Assembly (NCBI RefSeq): GCF_050337105.1 | Contig: NZ_JAKJSQ010000004.1 | Location: forward strand, 62,001-126,000 | DNA from: Aliivibrio_A kagoshimensis | GTDB taxonomy: Bacteria; Pseudomonadota; Gammaproteobacteria; Enterobacterales; Vibrionaceae | Reading direction: 5' to 3' | DNA: 64,000 nucleotides | Shown here: positions 50,912 to 60,592 of the stretch, piece by piece | How the letters are laid out: the number at the start of each line of letters is the position of its first letter | How positions within the stretch are numbered: the stretch's first letter is position 1 | The notes under the pieces: generated by a model | Seen by the model: the letters and a program-made list of their open reading frames with translations, nothing else | Database searches by the model: none | Told to the model about the DNA's origin: nothing | Program-made: the position numbers and the translations under genes

Positions 50912-52036
50912 ATGGCAGAAATTAAGTTAAATGGCTTAGCTCATACCTATGAGAAACACAAAGGCAGCCAAGCACAGTATGCAATCACCGAAATGACTCA
51001 TACCTGGGAGCATGGGGGGGCTTATGCTCTCCTCGGCCCTTCTGGTTGCGGAAAGTCCACCTTACTCAACATCATATCAGGTTTGTTACAACCTTCGGAT
51101 GGAGAGGTGCTTTTTGATGGCGTTCGCATGAATGAAGTGTCACCGCAAGAACGCAATATTGCCCAGGTTTTTCAGTTCCCAGTCATATATGACACCATGT
51201 CAGTGTATGACAATCTGGCATTCCCACTACGAAACATGAAGGTGGAAGAATCAAAAATTGCCACTAAAGTGGCCGAAATTGCAGATGTTCTTGAACTGAC
51301 CTCAGTGTTAAAGAAAAAATCTAATCAACTCACCGCTGATCAAAAGCAAAAAGTCTCTATGGGACGTGGTTTGGTCCGTGACGACGTTACCGCCATACTC
51401 TTTGATGAACCTTTAACAGTGATTGATCCTCAGCTGAAGTGGAAGTTACGTCGCAAGCTCAAGCAGATCCACCAGCAGTTTAATGTCACCATGGTTTATG
51501 TCACTCATGACCAATTAGAAGCCTCGACCTTTGCCGACAAAATTGCTGTTATGTACGACGGTAAAGTGGTGCAATTTGGGCCTCCTAGAGAGCTTTTTGA
51601 AACTCCAAATCACACTTTCGTTGGTTATTTTATCGGCAGTCCAGGTATGAACTTTTTCGAAGTCAGCCCTAGTGAATTAGGCGTTAGTTTTGCTGACATA
51701 CAGATACCTTTAAGTAACCATTACAACTCAGTTCTTTCTTCAACAGCAACAGACAACATTAAGCTGGGAATTCGACCGGAGTTCGTCCATGTCTGGGAAA
51801 CCCCGCACCCCGATGCTTTTAAAGCAGAAGTAACCCATATTGAAGATTTGGGCACCTATAAAATAGTGAGTCTACTGCTAGGAGGACAGCGACTTAAAGC
51901 CCGTCTACAAGAGGATCAAAAAGTCCCTGAACACACTGCCTATATCAGCTTTCCTGAGCAGTGGTTAATGCTCTATTTAGATGAGTATCGAGTTCCTCAT
52001 CAAGCGCCGACCACTGAAGGAGTGAGTCATGGATAA
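50912..52036 (+). CDS. glpT: glycerol ABC transporter ATPase GlpT
   Basis: Second ATPase of the importer, 374 residues (not the glycerol-3-phosphate antiporter also called GlpT). Walker A is GPSGCGKST, the Q-loop region is VFQFPVIYDTMSVYDNLAFP, Walker B is ILFDEPLTVID and the switch His is present in YVTHDQLEA. The signature is degenerate: LTADQKQKVSMGRG instead of LSGGQ. TOBE domains follow residue 240. This is the mirror image of the GlpS defects. It overlaps glpP by eight bases. Confidence 0.92.
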   Translation: MAEIKLNGLAHTYEKHKGSQAQYAITEMTHTWEHGGAYALLGPSGCGKSTLLNIISGLLQPSDGEVLFDGVRMNEVSPQERNIAQVFQFPVIYDTMSVYDNLAFPLRNMKVEESKIATKVAEIADVLELTSVLKKKSNQLTADQKQKVSMGRGLVRDDVTAILFDEPLTVIDPQLKWKLRRKLKQIHQQFNVTMVYVTHDQLEASTFADKIAVMYDGKVVQFGPPRELFETPNHTFVGYFIGSPGMNFFEVSPSELGVSFADIQIPLSNHYNSVLSSTATDNIKLGIRPEFVHVWETPHPDAFKAEVTHIEDLGTYKIVSLLLGGQRLKARLQEDQKVPEHTAYISFPEQWLMLYLDEYRVPHQAPTTEGVSHG

Positions 52037-52889
52037 AGTACATAATAACTGGGCATGGTTACTGGTATTGCCCGTCTTTCTTTTGGTTGCTTTTAGTGCA
52101 ATCGTGCCACTCATGACGGTGGTTAACTACTCAATTCAAGATATCTTTGATAGCAACACCGCCTATTTTGTTGGTGTTGAGTGGTACAAAGACACCTTAA
52201 ATGATGAACGACTTCAAGGGGCGCTGATTCGTCAGTTTATCTTCTCTTTTACAATTTTGTTGATTGAAGTTCCACTTGGGATTTTAGTGGCATTGATGAT
52301 GCCAAAAGGAAAAGGGTCGGTTTTTTTCTTAGTTATCTTAGCCATTCCACTGCTTGTCCCCCTCAATGTTGTTGGGACCATTTGGCAAATATTTGGACGA
52401 GCGGACATCGGACTACTTGGCTGGACATTGAGCAATTTAGGTATCAACTATAACTACGCGGGTAATACATTAGACGCATGGTTTACGGTGTTGTTGATGG
52501 ATGTCTGGCACTGGACCTCCCTTATTGCTCTGCTCTCTTTTTCAGGACTCAAAGCGATTCCAGACGCCTATTATCAAGCTGCTCGTATCGACCGTGCCTC
52601 TAGCTGGGCTACTTTCAAATACATTCAATTACCTAAGCTTAAGAGTGTGTTGTTGATTGGGATCTTACTGCGCTTTATGGACAGTTTCATGATCTATACC
52701 GAACCTTTTGTATTAACTGGCGGTGGACCTGGTAACTCAACCACATTTTTAAGCCAAACATTAACCAAAATGGCCATCGGTCAGTTTGATATTGGGCCTG
52801 CTGCTGCTTTCTCCATTATCTACTTTCTCATCATATTGTTAGTTAGCTGGGTGTTTTACACCGCAATGACTCACACTCAGAAACAGTAA
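52029..52889 (+). CDS. glpP: glycerol ABC transporter permease GlpP
   Basis: Inner-membrane permease, 286 residues, about six TM helices (LLVLPVFLLVAFSAIVPLMT at the start, VFFLVILAIPLLVPLNVVGT). The coupling loop is IPDAYYQAARIDRASSWATF, then KYIQLPKLK, of the MalF/UgpA type. It pairs with GlpQ, 12 bases downstream. Confidence 0.93.
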   Translation: MDKVHNNWAWLLVLPVFLLVAFSAIVPLMTVVNYSIQDIFDSNTAYFVGVEWYKDTLNDERLQGALIRQFIFSFTILLIEVPLGILVALMMPKGKGSVFFLVILAIPLLVPLNVVGTIWQIFGRADIGLLGWTLSNLGINYNYAGNTLDAWFTVLLMDVWHWTSLIALLSFSGLKAIPDAYYQAARIDRASSWATFKYIQLPKLKSVLLIGILLRFMDSFMIYTEPFVLTGGGPGNSTTFLSQTLTKMAIGQFDIGPAAAFSIIYFLIILLVSWVFYTAMTHTQKQ

Positions 52890-52901
52890 AAGAGGCGAAT
52901 T

Positions 52902-53702
52902 ATGAACAAGCGTAAAACTATCGGCTTAAGTGTCTATGTTCTCTTTTTGATGTTACCTATCTATTGGTTACTGAACATGTCATTCAAGACCAATCAGGAG
53001 ATATTGAGTGGCTTTAGCCTGTTTCCGCAGCAGTGGACATTTGATAACTATCTCACCATTTTCCAAGATCCGAGTTGGTACATGGGATATGTCAATTCAA
53101 TGACCTACGTAATGATGAATATGATCATTACCCTAGCAGTCGCTCTACCGGCAGCGTACGCCTTTTCACGCTTTCGTTTTATCGGCGATAAGCATCTGTT
53201 TTTCTGGCTATTGACCAATAGAATGGCGCCACCTGCTGTATTTTTATTGCCATTTTTCCAACTCTACTCATCCGTTGGTCTGTTTGACACGCACATCGCG
53301 GTTGCATTAGCTCATTGTCTTTTTAATGTTCCGCTTGCGGTGTGGATTCTAGAGGGCTTTATGTCTGGTGTTCCACGTGAGATCGATGAGACTGCCTATA
53401 TTGATGGTTACAGTTTCCCTAAGTTCTTTATCAAAATTTTTCTTCCATTAGTGCGTTCAGGAATCGGCGTTACTGCCTTCTTCTGTTTCATGTTCAGTTG
53501 GGTCGAACTGTTATTAGCAAGAACATTAACGTCAGTAGACGCCAAACCTATTTCGGCGGTAATGACTCGAACCGTCAGTGCATCAGGCATTGATTGGGGT
53601 GTCCTGGCTGCTGCCGGCGTACTGACTATTTTACCGGGTATTTTGGTTGTTTGGTTCGTTAGAAATCATGTCGCCAAAGGATTTGCTTTAGGCCGTGTTT
53701 AA
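52902..53702 (+). CDS. glpQ: glycerol ABC transporter permease GlpQ
   Basis: Second permease, 266 residues, MalG/UgpE type. The TM start is IGLSVYVLFLMLPIYWLLNM, the periplasmic stretch is FPQQWTFDNYLTIFQDPSWY, and the coupling loop is VPREIDETAYIDGYSFPKFF, then IKIFLPLVRSGI. It ends in WFVRNHVAKGFALGRV. Not the phosphodiesterase GlpQ. Confidence 0.93.
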   Translation: MNKRKTIGLSVYVLFLMLPIYWLLNMSFKTNQEILSGFSLFPQQWTFDNYLTIFQDPSWYMGYVNSMTYVMMNMIITLAVALPAAYAFSRFRFIGDKHLFFWLLTNRMAPPAVFLLPFFQLYSSVGLFDTHIAVALAHCLFNVPLAVWILEGFMSGVPREIDETAYIDGYSFPKFFIKIFLPLVRSGIGVTAFFCFMFSWVELLLARTLTSVDAKPISAVMTRTVSASGIDWGVLAAAGVLTILPGILVVWFVRNHVAKGFALGRV

Positions 53703-53729
53703 CCTTCAAAAATTTAAGAGGACTACATT

Positions 53730-54002
53730 ATGAGTTGGATGGCTTGGACAACACCTTCAGCCCTATTTTTCAGCACAATCGCTTTAATGCTGGTCACGAT
53801 GACGGTATTAGAAATTAGGTATCCCTGCGTTGAGCGTAAAGGATTCCTACCCATAAGCACGACAAGAGGAGATAGGCTTTTTATTGGACTATTAAGCGCC
53901 GCTTTTATTCATTTAGGCTTTGTTGGCTTTAGTGAGTTAAGCATCTGGGTTCCTTTCAGTTTATCCATAATCTGGTTAGGTTCACTGATGAAATGGGGTT
54001 AA
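53730..54002 (+). CDS. DUF2160 small membrane protein of the glycerol transporter
   Basis: 90 residues with two or three TM helices (PSALFFSTIALMLVTMTVLE, IGLLSAAFIHLGFVGFSELS, PFSLSIIWLGSLMKWG) and the linker PISTTRGDRLFIG. DUF2160 genes sit between glpQ and glpV in most such operons. Function is unproven; probably an accessory subunit. Confidence 0.85.
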   Translation: MSWMAWTTPSALFFSTIALMLVTMTVLEIRYPCVERKGFLPISTTRGDRLFIGLLSAAFIHLGFVGFSELSIWVPFSLSIIWLGSLMKWG

Positions 54003-54047
54003 TCCTTAAAAATGAAACACAATAAATGTACTCAAAGGAGCAAGGAA

Positions 54048-55769
54048 ATGCACAAAAACAACACATTTACGGTCCGGAGTTTGACCATCGCTTGTTTACT
54101 AGCAACAGCACCAGCCATAAGCTGGGCTGATCAATATTCTGATGCCGCACAGAAATGGATGTCATCTGAATTTAGCCCTTCTACATTAACCAATGAGCAA
54201 CAAAAAAAGGAACTGCAGTGGTTTATTGATGCTGCTAAACCTTTTCGAGGTATGGAGATCAATGTTGCTTCAGAGACAATCACAACTCATGAATATGAAT
54301 CGAAAGTCCTTGCTAAAGCATTTACTGAGATCACTGGTATCACGATCACTCACGATCTGATTCAGGAAGGGGACGTAGTTGAAAAACTACAAACTCAAAT
54401 GCAATCAGGTCGAAATATCTATGATGCATACGTGAATGACTCAGATCTTATAGGTACTCATTTTCGTTATAAAAAAGTGGTTCCTATCAGTGACATGATG
54501 GCGGGTGATGGCAAGCAATTCACCCTTCCAACTCTTGATTTAAATGACTTCATCGGTTTAAGTTTCACAACAGGACCAAATGGTAAGTTGTGGCAACTTC
54601 CAGACCAGCAATTCGCAAACCTCTATTGGTTCCGTGCTGATTGGTTTGAACGTGAAGATTTGAAAGCCAAATTTAAACAAACCTACGGTTACGAGTTAGG
54701 GGTTCCTCTTAACTGGTCTGCTTATGAAGACATTGCTGAGTTCTTTTCAAATGGCGTTAAAACCATTGATGGAGAGCGTGTATATGGACATATGGACTAT
54801 GGTAAAAAAGATCCTTCACTTGGATGGCGCTTTACCGATTCATGGTTCTCTATGGCCGGTGCCGGTGATAAAGGCATTCCGAACGGCTTCCCTGTTGATG
54901 AGTGGGGTATCCGAATGGAAGGTTGTAACCCTGTCGGTTCGAGTGTCACTCGTGGTGGTGCAACGAATGGCCCAGCGGCCGTGTATGCAACCACTAAATA
55001 TGTTGATTGGTTAAAGCAGTATGCGCCACCTGAAGCTCAAGGCATGACCTTTGGTGAAGCTGGTCCGGTTCCAGCCCAAGGTTCAATTGCCCAGCAGATC
55101 TTTTGGTACACCGCTTTTACTGCTGATATGGTCAAACCAGGCCTACCTGTTGTGAATGAAGATGGTACACCAAAATGGCGTATGGCACCCTCTCCTCGTG
55201 GTCCATACTGGGAAGATGGCATGAAACTAGGTTATCAAGATGCAGGTGCATGGACCTTCTTAGACAGTACTCCAGTAGATCGTCGTAATGCAGCATGGTT
55301 ATATGCACAATTTGTTGTGTCTAAAACCGTTAGCTTGAAAAAGACGCTCGTGGGGCTAACCCCTATTCGTGAATCCGATATTAATTCAGATGCTATGACA
55401 CAAGCTGCGCCTAAACTGGGTGGTTTGGTTGAGTTTTATCGTAGTGATGCACGTAAGCAGTGGACACCTACCGGCTTGAATGTGCCTGATTATCCTAAAC
55501 TTGCACAGCTATGGTGGCAGTATGTGTCAGAAGCAGCAAGTGGCGAGAAATCACCACAGAAAGCTCTGGATGGATTAGCTGCAGCTCAAGACAAAGTAAT
55601 GAAACGTTTAGAGCGTAGTAAAGTTCAAGGTGAATGTGGTCCTAAGCTGAACCCTGAACGTGATGCTGCTTATTGGTTAGCACAACCTGGGTCACCAAAA
55701 GCGAAGCTTCAAAACGAGAAACCTCAAGGAAAAACGATTCCTTATAAAGAGTTAATTGCAACCAAGTAA
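54048..55769 (+). CDS. glpV: glycerol ABC transporter periplasmic binding protein GlpV
   Basis: 573-residue precursor with a signal peptide (TIACLLATAPAISWA, cut before DQYSD) and an extracellular solute-binding family 1 fold. Unusual for the class, it has a long N-terminal helical stretch (EQQKKELQWFIDAAKPFRGM). Typical blocks are TTHEYESKVLAKAFTEITGI, DAYVNDSDLIGTHFR, GAGDKGIPNGFPVDEWGIRM and LGGLVEFYRSDARKQWTPTG. Start: ATG at 54048, with AAGGAG seven bases upstream, rather than one 12 codons earlier. Confidence 0.93.
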   Translation: MHKNNTFTVRSLTIACLLATAPAISWADQYSDAAQKWMSSEFSPSTLTNEQQKKELQWFIDAAKPFRGMEINVASETITTHEYESKVLAKAFTEITGITITHDLIQEGDVVEKLQTQMQSGRNIYDAYVNDSDLIGTHFRYKKVVPISDMMAGDGKQFTLPTLDLNDFIGLSFTTGPNGKLWQLPDQQFANLYWFRADWFEREDLKAKFKQTYGYELGVPLNWSAYEDIAEFFSNGVKTIDGERVYGHMDYGKKDPSLGWRFTDSWFSMAGAGDKGIPNGFPVDEWGIRMEGCNPVGSSVTRGGATNGPAAVYATTKYVDWLKQYAPPEAQGMTFGEAGPVPAQGSIAQQIFWYTAFTADMVKPGLPVVNEDGTPKWRMAPSPRGPYWEDGMKLGYQDAGAWTFLDSTPVDRRNAAWLYAQFVVSKTVSLKKTLVGLTPIRESDINSDAMTQAAPKLGGLVEFYRSDARKQWTPTGLNVPDYPKLAQLWWQYVSEAASGEKSPQKALDGLAAAQDKVMKRLERSKVQGECGPKLNPERDAAYWLAQPGSPKAKLQNEKPQGKTIPYKELIATK

Positions 55770-55783
55770 TTACTCTGATTAAT

Positions 55784-55820
55784 GTGGTGTATAGGCTTGG
55801 GTCTATTCACCACTTTTTTT
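55784..55820 (+). terminator. intra-operon terminator/attenuator between glpV and glpK
   Basis: GTGGTG (55784-55789) pairs with CACCAC (55808-55813), with TATAG/CTAT inside, then seven T (55814-55820). It looks like a full terminator, yet glpK starts only 24 bases later with no obvious promoter, so read-through must be allowed at some level. Confidence 0.75.
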
Positions 55821-55843
55821 GACTCATTTCCCAAGGTATTAGT

Positions 55844-57349
55844 ATGATTTCAGAAAAAAAATACATTGTCGCTCTAGATCAAGGCACGACAAGTTCACGC
55901 GCCGTTATCTTTGATCATGATGCGAATGTCGTCAGCTCTGCACAAAGAGAGTTATCTCAAATATTCCCAAAAGCAGGTTGGGTTGAACACGACCCACTAG
56001 AAATATATGCATCTCAGAGCTCTACATTAGTTGAAGCGATGACCAAGGCTGAAATCAATTCTGATGAAATAGCGGCGATTGGAATAACTAACCAGCGTGA
56101 AACGACGATTGTATGGAATCGTCACACGGGCAAACCTATTTATAACGCTATCGTTTGGCAGTGCCGCAGAACCGCTCAAATCTGCGATGATTATAAGAAA
56201 CAGGGCCTAGAGCAGTACATTAAACAGAACACGGGATTGGTTCTCGACCCTTACTTCTCTGGCACTAAGATTAAGTGGATACTTGATAATGTTGAGGGTG
56301 CAAGAGACTCTGCCGAAGCGGGTGACTTACTCTTTGGTACGGTAGATACGTGGTTATCTTGGAAGATGACACAAGGTCGTGTACACGTTACTGATTACAC
56401 CAACGCTTCTCGAACTATGTTGTTTAATATTAATACATTACAGTGGGATGAAAAGCTACTCAACGCCTTTGACATTCCGTTAAGCATGATGCCGGAAGTC
56501 AAAAAATCGTCTGAGACATTTGGCATGGCAAACTTGGGAGGCAAAGGGGGGACTAGGATCCCTATTGCAGGCCGAGCGGGTGACCAACAAGCTGCACTTT
56601 TTGGCCATTTGTGTGTCGATGCTGGTCAGGCCAAAAACACCTATGGAACCGGCTGTTTTCTTTTAATGAATACGGGAAAATCTAAAGTTAGCTCGACTAA
56701 TGGCTTATTAACGACTTTAGCGTGCGGTCCAAAAGGTGAAGTAGGTTATGCGCTCGAAGGTGCTGTCTTTATGGCTGGAGCATCAATTCAATGGCTAAGG
56801 GATGAGATGAAAATGCTCTCTGACGCCAGTGACAGTGAGTATTTTGCTGAGAAAGTCGCCACGTCTAATGGCGTTTACGTCGTTCCAGCATTCACTGGAC
56901 TCGGTGCTCCCTATTGGGACCCATACGCCAGAGGTGCAATCCTTGGACTGACTCGTGGAGTAAATGCGAATCACATTGTTAGAGCGACGTTAGAGAGTAT
57001 TGCTTATCAAACCCGAGATGTTCTTGATGCAATGCAAACCGATTCGGACATTGAACTGCGTTCTTTAAAAGTGGATGGCGGGGCCGTCACCAATAATTTC
57101 TTGATGCAATTTCAAGCTGATTTATTAGACATTCATGTTGATAGACCAAAAACAAAAGAAGTTACCGCCATGGGAGCCGCTTTTCTCGCCGGTCTGGCGG
57201 TCGGTTTTTGGAACGATTTAGATGAAGTAAAAGACCGTGCTGAAATTGAGCAACGCTTTATTCCTGATGGTGATAAAGAGAAGCGAGAAAGACGCTATTC
57301 AGGCTGGTGTCGAGCAGTAGCATGCTCACACGGTTGGATTGAACATTAA
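55844..57349 (+). CDS. glpK: glycerol kinase GlpK
   Basis: Phosphorylates incoming glycerol to glycerol-3-phosphate, trapping it in the cell. 501 residues, full length. FGGY-kinase hallmarks are ALDQGTTSSRAVIFDHDANV, AIGITNQRETTIVWNRHTGK, DTWLSWKMTQGRVHVTDYTN, GRAGDQQAALFGHLC and TYGTGCFLLMNTG, with VDGGAVTNNFLMQFQADLLD near the end. It is the last gene of the sigma54-driven operon and gives the transporter its metabolic pull. Many vibrios also have a glpFK pair elsewhere, so it may be a second copy (inference). Confidence 0.96.
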   Translation: MISEKKYIVALDQGTTSSRAVIFDHDANVVSSAQRELSQIFPKAGWVEHDPLEIYASQSSTLVEAMTKAEINSDEIAAIGITNQRETTIVWNRHTGKPIYNAIVWQCRRTAQICDDYKKQGLEQYIKQNTGLVLDPYFSGTKIKWILDNVEGARDSAEAGDLLFGTVDTWLSWKMTQGRVHVTDYTNASRTMLFNINTLQWDEKLLNAFDIPLSMMPEVKKSSETFGMANLGGKGGTRIPIAGRAGDQQAALFGHLCVDAGQAKNTYGTGCFLLMNTGKSKVSSTNGLLTTLACGPKGEVGYALEGAVFMAGASIQWLRDEMKMLSDASDSEYFAEKVATSNGVYVVPAFTGLGAPYWDPYARGAILGLTRGVNANHIVRATLESIAYQTRDVLDAMQTDSDIELRSLKVDGGAVTNNFLMQFQADLLDIHVDRPKTKEVTAMGAAFLAGLAVGFWNDLDEVKDRAEIEQRFIPDGDKEKRERRYSGWCRAVACSHGWIEH

Positions 57350-57373
57350 CCATAGATTTATGGCTAGAGTGCA

Positions 57374-59023
57374 TTAGGTTGTTTTTATTGGGTCCAAAAT
57401 GATTTCATATTCGTTGAAATTTATTCTTGTTGGCCCATATTCCCTTTTTGTCATAAAGACCTCTTCCGAAAACTGCATTGAAACACGCGGGAAGATCCTG
57501 TTCTTTACTGTGATGGTATTCTTTTTAAGCCGTTGGTTAAGATCTTCTTCTTTGAGTTTTAGCTGACGCATCGCTTTAGCTATCGATTCATTATTGCTCT
57601 TTTTCATCTCGGCGACGTTAGCGACTAATTCATCACTTCGTTCTTCTTTTGGCAATTTTGAAAGGTTTAACTCTGAACGAACCACCTCCATCGTCTCCTC
57701 TTGAGCCGACTTAAAAACCTCTTTGAATCGCCCTATCTGCTTTTTATGTTTTCGGTAATCAGTAAAAGCAAAAATACGAGTTTCTGTATCTGCTGTCGTT
57801 CCTAAATTAACCGTCGTCACACTATTTGCAGCATGTATTTCGCCCCCACAGATAAGACCATGTTCAGAGGTCGCATCCATCACAGTGACATTTTTTCCGC
57901 TCTTAATATAACTGTGGTTAGAGTGCAGCGTTAAGTTGATGTCTCTACCCGCTTGTACATCTGAGAACTGTGCGAATTTGGCCGTGATCTCTCCAGCCGC
58001 TTTTACGAAGCAGGAGTACTCTTCTCCTTCAGCTACTTGATGGCCAATAATCCCTCTCAACGCGATTACATCTCCATGCGCTTGTACATCCGCAGATTCA
58101 ATGTAGCCTCCGACAGTAATCGTTCCTGTCGCTCTCACTTTCATGCCCGGAGTAATATCGCCATTAATGATCACACTCCCTTTAAACTTGACATGCCCAG
58201 TGGTGATATCAACAGCTTTTAAACATAAGGTGTCATCAACAAAAGCACCTCGGCTCTCTAACCAAGGCATACCCGCAACCGTCGCTACCAGTACATTAGG
58301 GTTCTCACTCGATACTTTGGTCCCCTTACCCGGTTTAAAATCGGTATCTTCGCCTGGGGTTGGTGAAAGAACATCACCGATCAAATTAAAACCATGAGAG
58401 CCAAATGTTGGCGGCTGTCGTTTCATAAGAGGATCATCGATTTCAACCGTGATGGTTTCACCCAAATCACGCATATCTACCGTGCCATCTTCCAACTCCT
58501 GTGGTTGCCTTACCTGTTCACGTACATCACTTACCATAGGTAAGAACGTCGCGTCTTCACCATTAATAGCAGGCTGCCCTTTAGCGATAACATGTGTATA
58601 GAGTTCGCCCGGTTTGAGTATACGACTTTGCAAAATCACTTTTTGTAGGGCTTTTTTACTGATCCCTTTCGCAATCTTCTTCTCAGAAATCACTTTGACC
58701 AATTTGGCCCCGGTTAGCGCGTCTCCACCGTAGGCACCAACCACCTGCATAGTTGCAACCATTTGGTCTTCGGAGAGTTCAAGAGAGAGTTCAGCATCTT
58801 TACGCTCAGCAATTATAATGCCGTCATCTTGACTGCCGTTTTTAAGGTCAAAAATGAATAAATTTATATTGCCTTCATTAATGAGATAATCTTGTACACC
58901 CATTTTTTCTAACTCAAGATCGAGTCCAACACGGTCGAGTTCAGACTCCATGGTAAAGTCTTCTGGGATCCGCGAGGTCACCAATTTTTTGTCATCAGAA
59001 AGTAGTAATAATGAGTGCCACAT
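57374..59023 (-). CDS. FapA/DUF342 family protein
   Basis: 549 residues. An N-terminal alpha/beta region (1-190) is followed by the repetitive beta-helix-like FapA core (about 245-400, with VKFKGSVIINGDITPGMKVR, ATGTITVGGYIESADVQAHG, GDVIALRGIIG and AGRDINLTLHSNHSYIKSGK). A coiled coil (430-500) and a short beta C-terminus follow. FapA-type proteins are cytoplasmic and linked to flagellar assembly or surface regulation, but their biochemistry is unclear. It is convergent to glpK and probably monocistronic. Confidence 0.87.
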   Translation of the reverse strand: MWHSLLLLSDDKKLVTSRIPEDFTMESELDRVGLDLELEKMGVQDYLINEGNINLFIFDLKNGSQDDGIIIAERKDAELSLELSEDQMVATMQVVGAYGGDALTGAKLVKVISEKKIAKGISKKALQKVILQSRILKPGELYTHVIAKGQPAINGEDATFLPMVSDVREQVRQPQELEDGTVDMRDLGETITVEIDDPLMKRQPPTFGSHGFNLIGDVLSPTPGEDTDFKPGKGTKVSSENPNVLVATVAGMPWLESRGAFVDDTLCLKAVDITTGHVKFKGSVIINGDITPGMKVRATGTITVGGYIESADVQAHGDVIALRGIIGHQVAEGEEYSCFVKAAGEITAKFAQFSDVQAGRDINLTLHSNHSYIKSGKNVTVMDATSEHGLICGGEIHAANSVTTVNLGTTADTETRIFAFTDYRKHKKQIGRFKEVFKSAQEETMEVVRSELNLSKLPKEERSDELVANVAEMKKSNNESIAKAMRQLKLKEEDLNQRLKKNTITVKNRIFPRVSMQFSEEVFMTKREYGPTRINFNEYEIILDPIKTT

Positions 59024-59475
59024 ATAAAGGTTTTGTCCTTCTTCGTTACTGCTTTGGTTTATTGAATAATTATTTCATAGCCATAATTTAATACAATACT
59101 TAACGCTTAAGATTGGGAGCGAAGTGTTGACGTAGCTAACACTTTAGTGATTGTAACAGAAATGATTGTGCATAATATTCAGGATAAATCACGTCAAAAT
59201 ATCATCATTGCGTCAATTTACCGTCAATTATTCTTTTATCACTCGGCGACCCAATCGTTCCCCTTAGGCCAATATCATTGTCATTAATTCGATATTTTAC
59301 AGACCCTTCCGGCTTGGTTTGAGTGGTGATAAAGATCGTAGTAATTATTTTGGTTGAGTTATTCGAGTTATGTATTTAAGTTGATATGATGCAGCCATCA
59401 CATCAAGAGGCTCACTTCGAGGGCATGTATATAGAGTGAGAGCGTATAGTTGCTTTCTCTCACTCAACGCATTCT
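59024..59475. other. 452-base intergenic region
   Basis: AT-rich spacer holding the promoter of the FapA gene near 59030-59100 and the 3' end of the sugar-transport operon near 59430-59475. Apart from one hairpin at 59434-59465 I see no gene. Confidence 0.5.
59434..59465 (-). terminator. hairpin at the end of the sugar ABC operon
   Basis: GAGTGAGAG (59434-59442) pairs perfectly with CTCTCACTC (59457-59465). There is no T-run after it, so intrinsic termination would be weak. It lies 10 bases after the ATPase stop. Confidence 0.5.
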
Positions 59476-60588
59476 TTATAAGCGTTTGGTGGTTTCAGGG
59501 TCAAAGAATACGGCCTTGGTTACATCCAACTCCACACTCATTTTATCCCCTATTTTAACATTGCATTCAGGAGAGATTCGACACGCCAATTTTTTCCCTT
59601 CCATCTGAGTAATAGCAATGGTATCTGCCCCTGTTGGTTCTAAAACATCCACCTTCAAATCCAAAATCGAGGTTAAGTTAGCTGAGTGGTTGGACGACTT
59701 CATCTCAGTGATATTTTCAGGGCGGATCCCCATCACCACACGTTCGCCATCACGCTCACGTAACATCATGGGTAATCTGATCTGTTGAGGAAATTTTGAT
59801 CCTGTATTTACGTAAGCTGCTGGTTGTTCCTTCTCATTAAGAGTCACCGTTATCTCGATAAAATTCATCGACGGTGATCCCATAAATCCGGCAACAAACA
59901 TATCATTAGGCGTGTCGTAAATCTCTTTCGGTGTCCCAAGCTGTAGCAACTCACCATCCTTCATCACGGCGATTCTATCTGCTAATGTCATCGCTTCAAT
60001 TTGATCATGGGTCACATAGACAATGGTGGTATTAAGTTTTTGATGCAACTGTTTGATCTGCGTACGCATTTCAACCCTTAGTTTGGCATCCAAATTAGAT
60101 AACGGCTCATCAAACAGATAGATTTTAGGCTTTCTTGCTAATGCCCTACCCATCGCGACACGCTGCCTCTGCCCACCAGATAATTGCGCTGGTTTTCTAT
60201 CTAAGAGCTCTTCTATCTGCAGTAGTGTCGCAACGCGATCAACCTCTTGCGCAATAATCGCTTTATCCATTTTACGTATTTTAAGTGCAAACTCTATGTT
60301 GCCTCTAACTGTCATGTTTGGATATAACGCATAGGATTGAAACACCATTGCAATATCACGATCTTTCGGCTCAACTTGTCCAACATCGATATCATCAATG
60401 AGTATTTCACCTGAGGTTATCTCTTCCAAACCAGCGATGGTATTCATCAAGGTGGACTTTCCGCAGCCTGAAGGGCCGACGAGTATCAGAAACTCCCCCG
60501 ATTCAATACTGATATCAATCCCTTTCAACGTCTCTTGGCCTGCATTTCTGTACGTCTTTCTTATCTGTTTCATTTGCAACGTTGCCAT
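59476..60588 (-). CDS. sugar ABC transporter ATPase (UgpC/MalK type)
   Basis: 370 residues. Walker A is GPSGCGKST, the signature is LSGGQRQRVAMGRALARKPK, Walker B is YLFDEPLSNLD and the switch His is in YVTHDQIEAMTLADRIAVM. The C-terminal regulatory TOBE domain (240-370) contains GIRPENITEM. All catalytic motifs are intact. It starts four bases after the second permease gene and is the last gene of the binding protein-permease-permease-ATPase operon. Confidence 0.93.
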   Translation of the reverse strand: MATLQMKQIRKTYRNAGQETLKGIDISIESGEFLILVGPSGCGKSTLMNTIAGLEEITSGEILIDDIDVGQVEPKDRDIAMVFQSYALYPNMTVRGNIEFALKIRKMDKAIIAQEVDRVATLLQIEELLDRKPAQLSGGQRQRVAMGRALARKPKIYLFDEPLSNLDAKLRVEMRTQIKQLHQKLNTTIVYVTHDQIEAMTLADRIAVMKDGELLQLGTPKEIYDTPNDMFVAGFMGSPSMNFIEITVTLNEKEQPAAYVNTGSKFPQQIRLPMMLRERDGERVVMGIRPENITEMKSSNHSANLTSILDLKVDVLEPTGADTIAITQMEGKKLACRISPECNVKIGDKMSVELDVTKAVFFDPETTKRL

Positions 60589-60592
60589 GATT

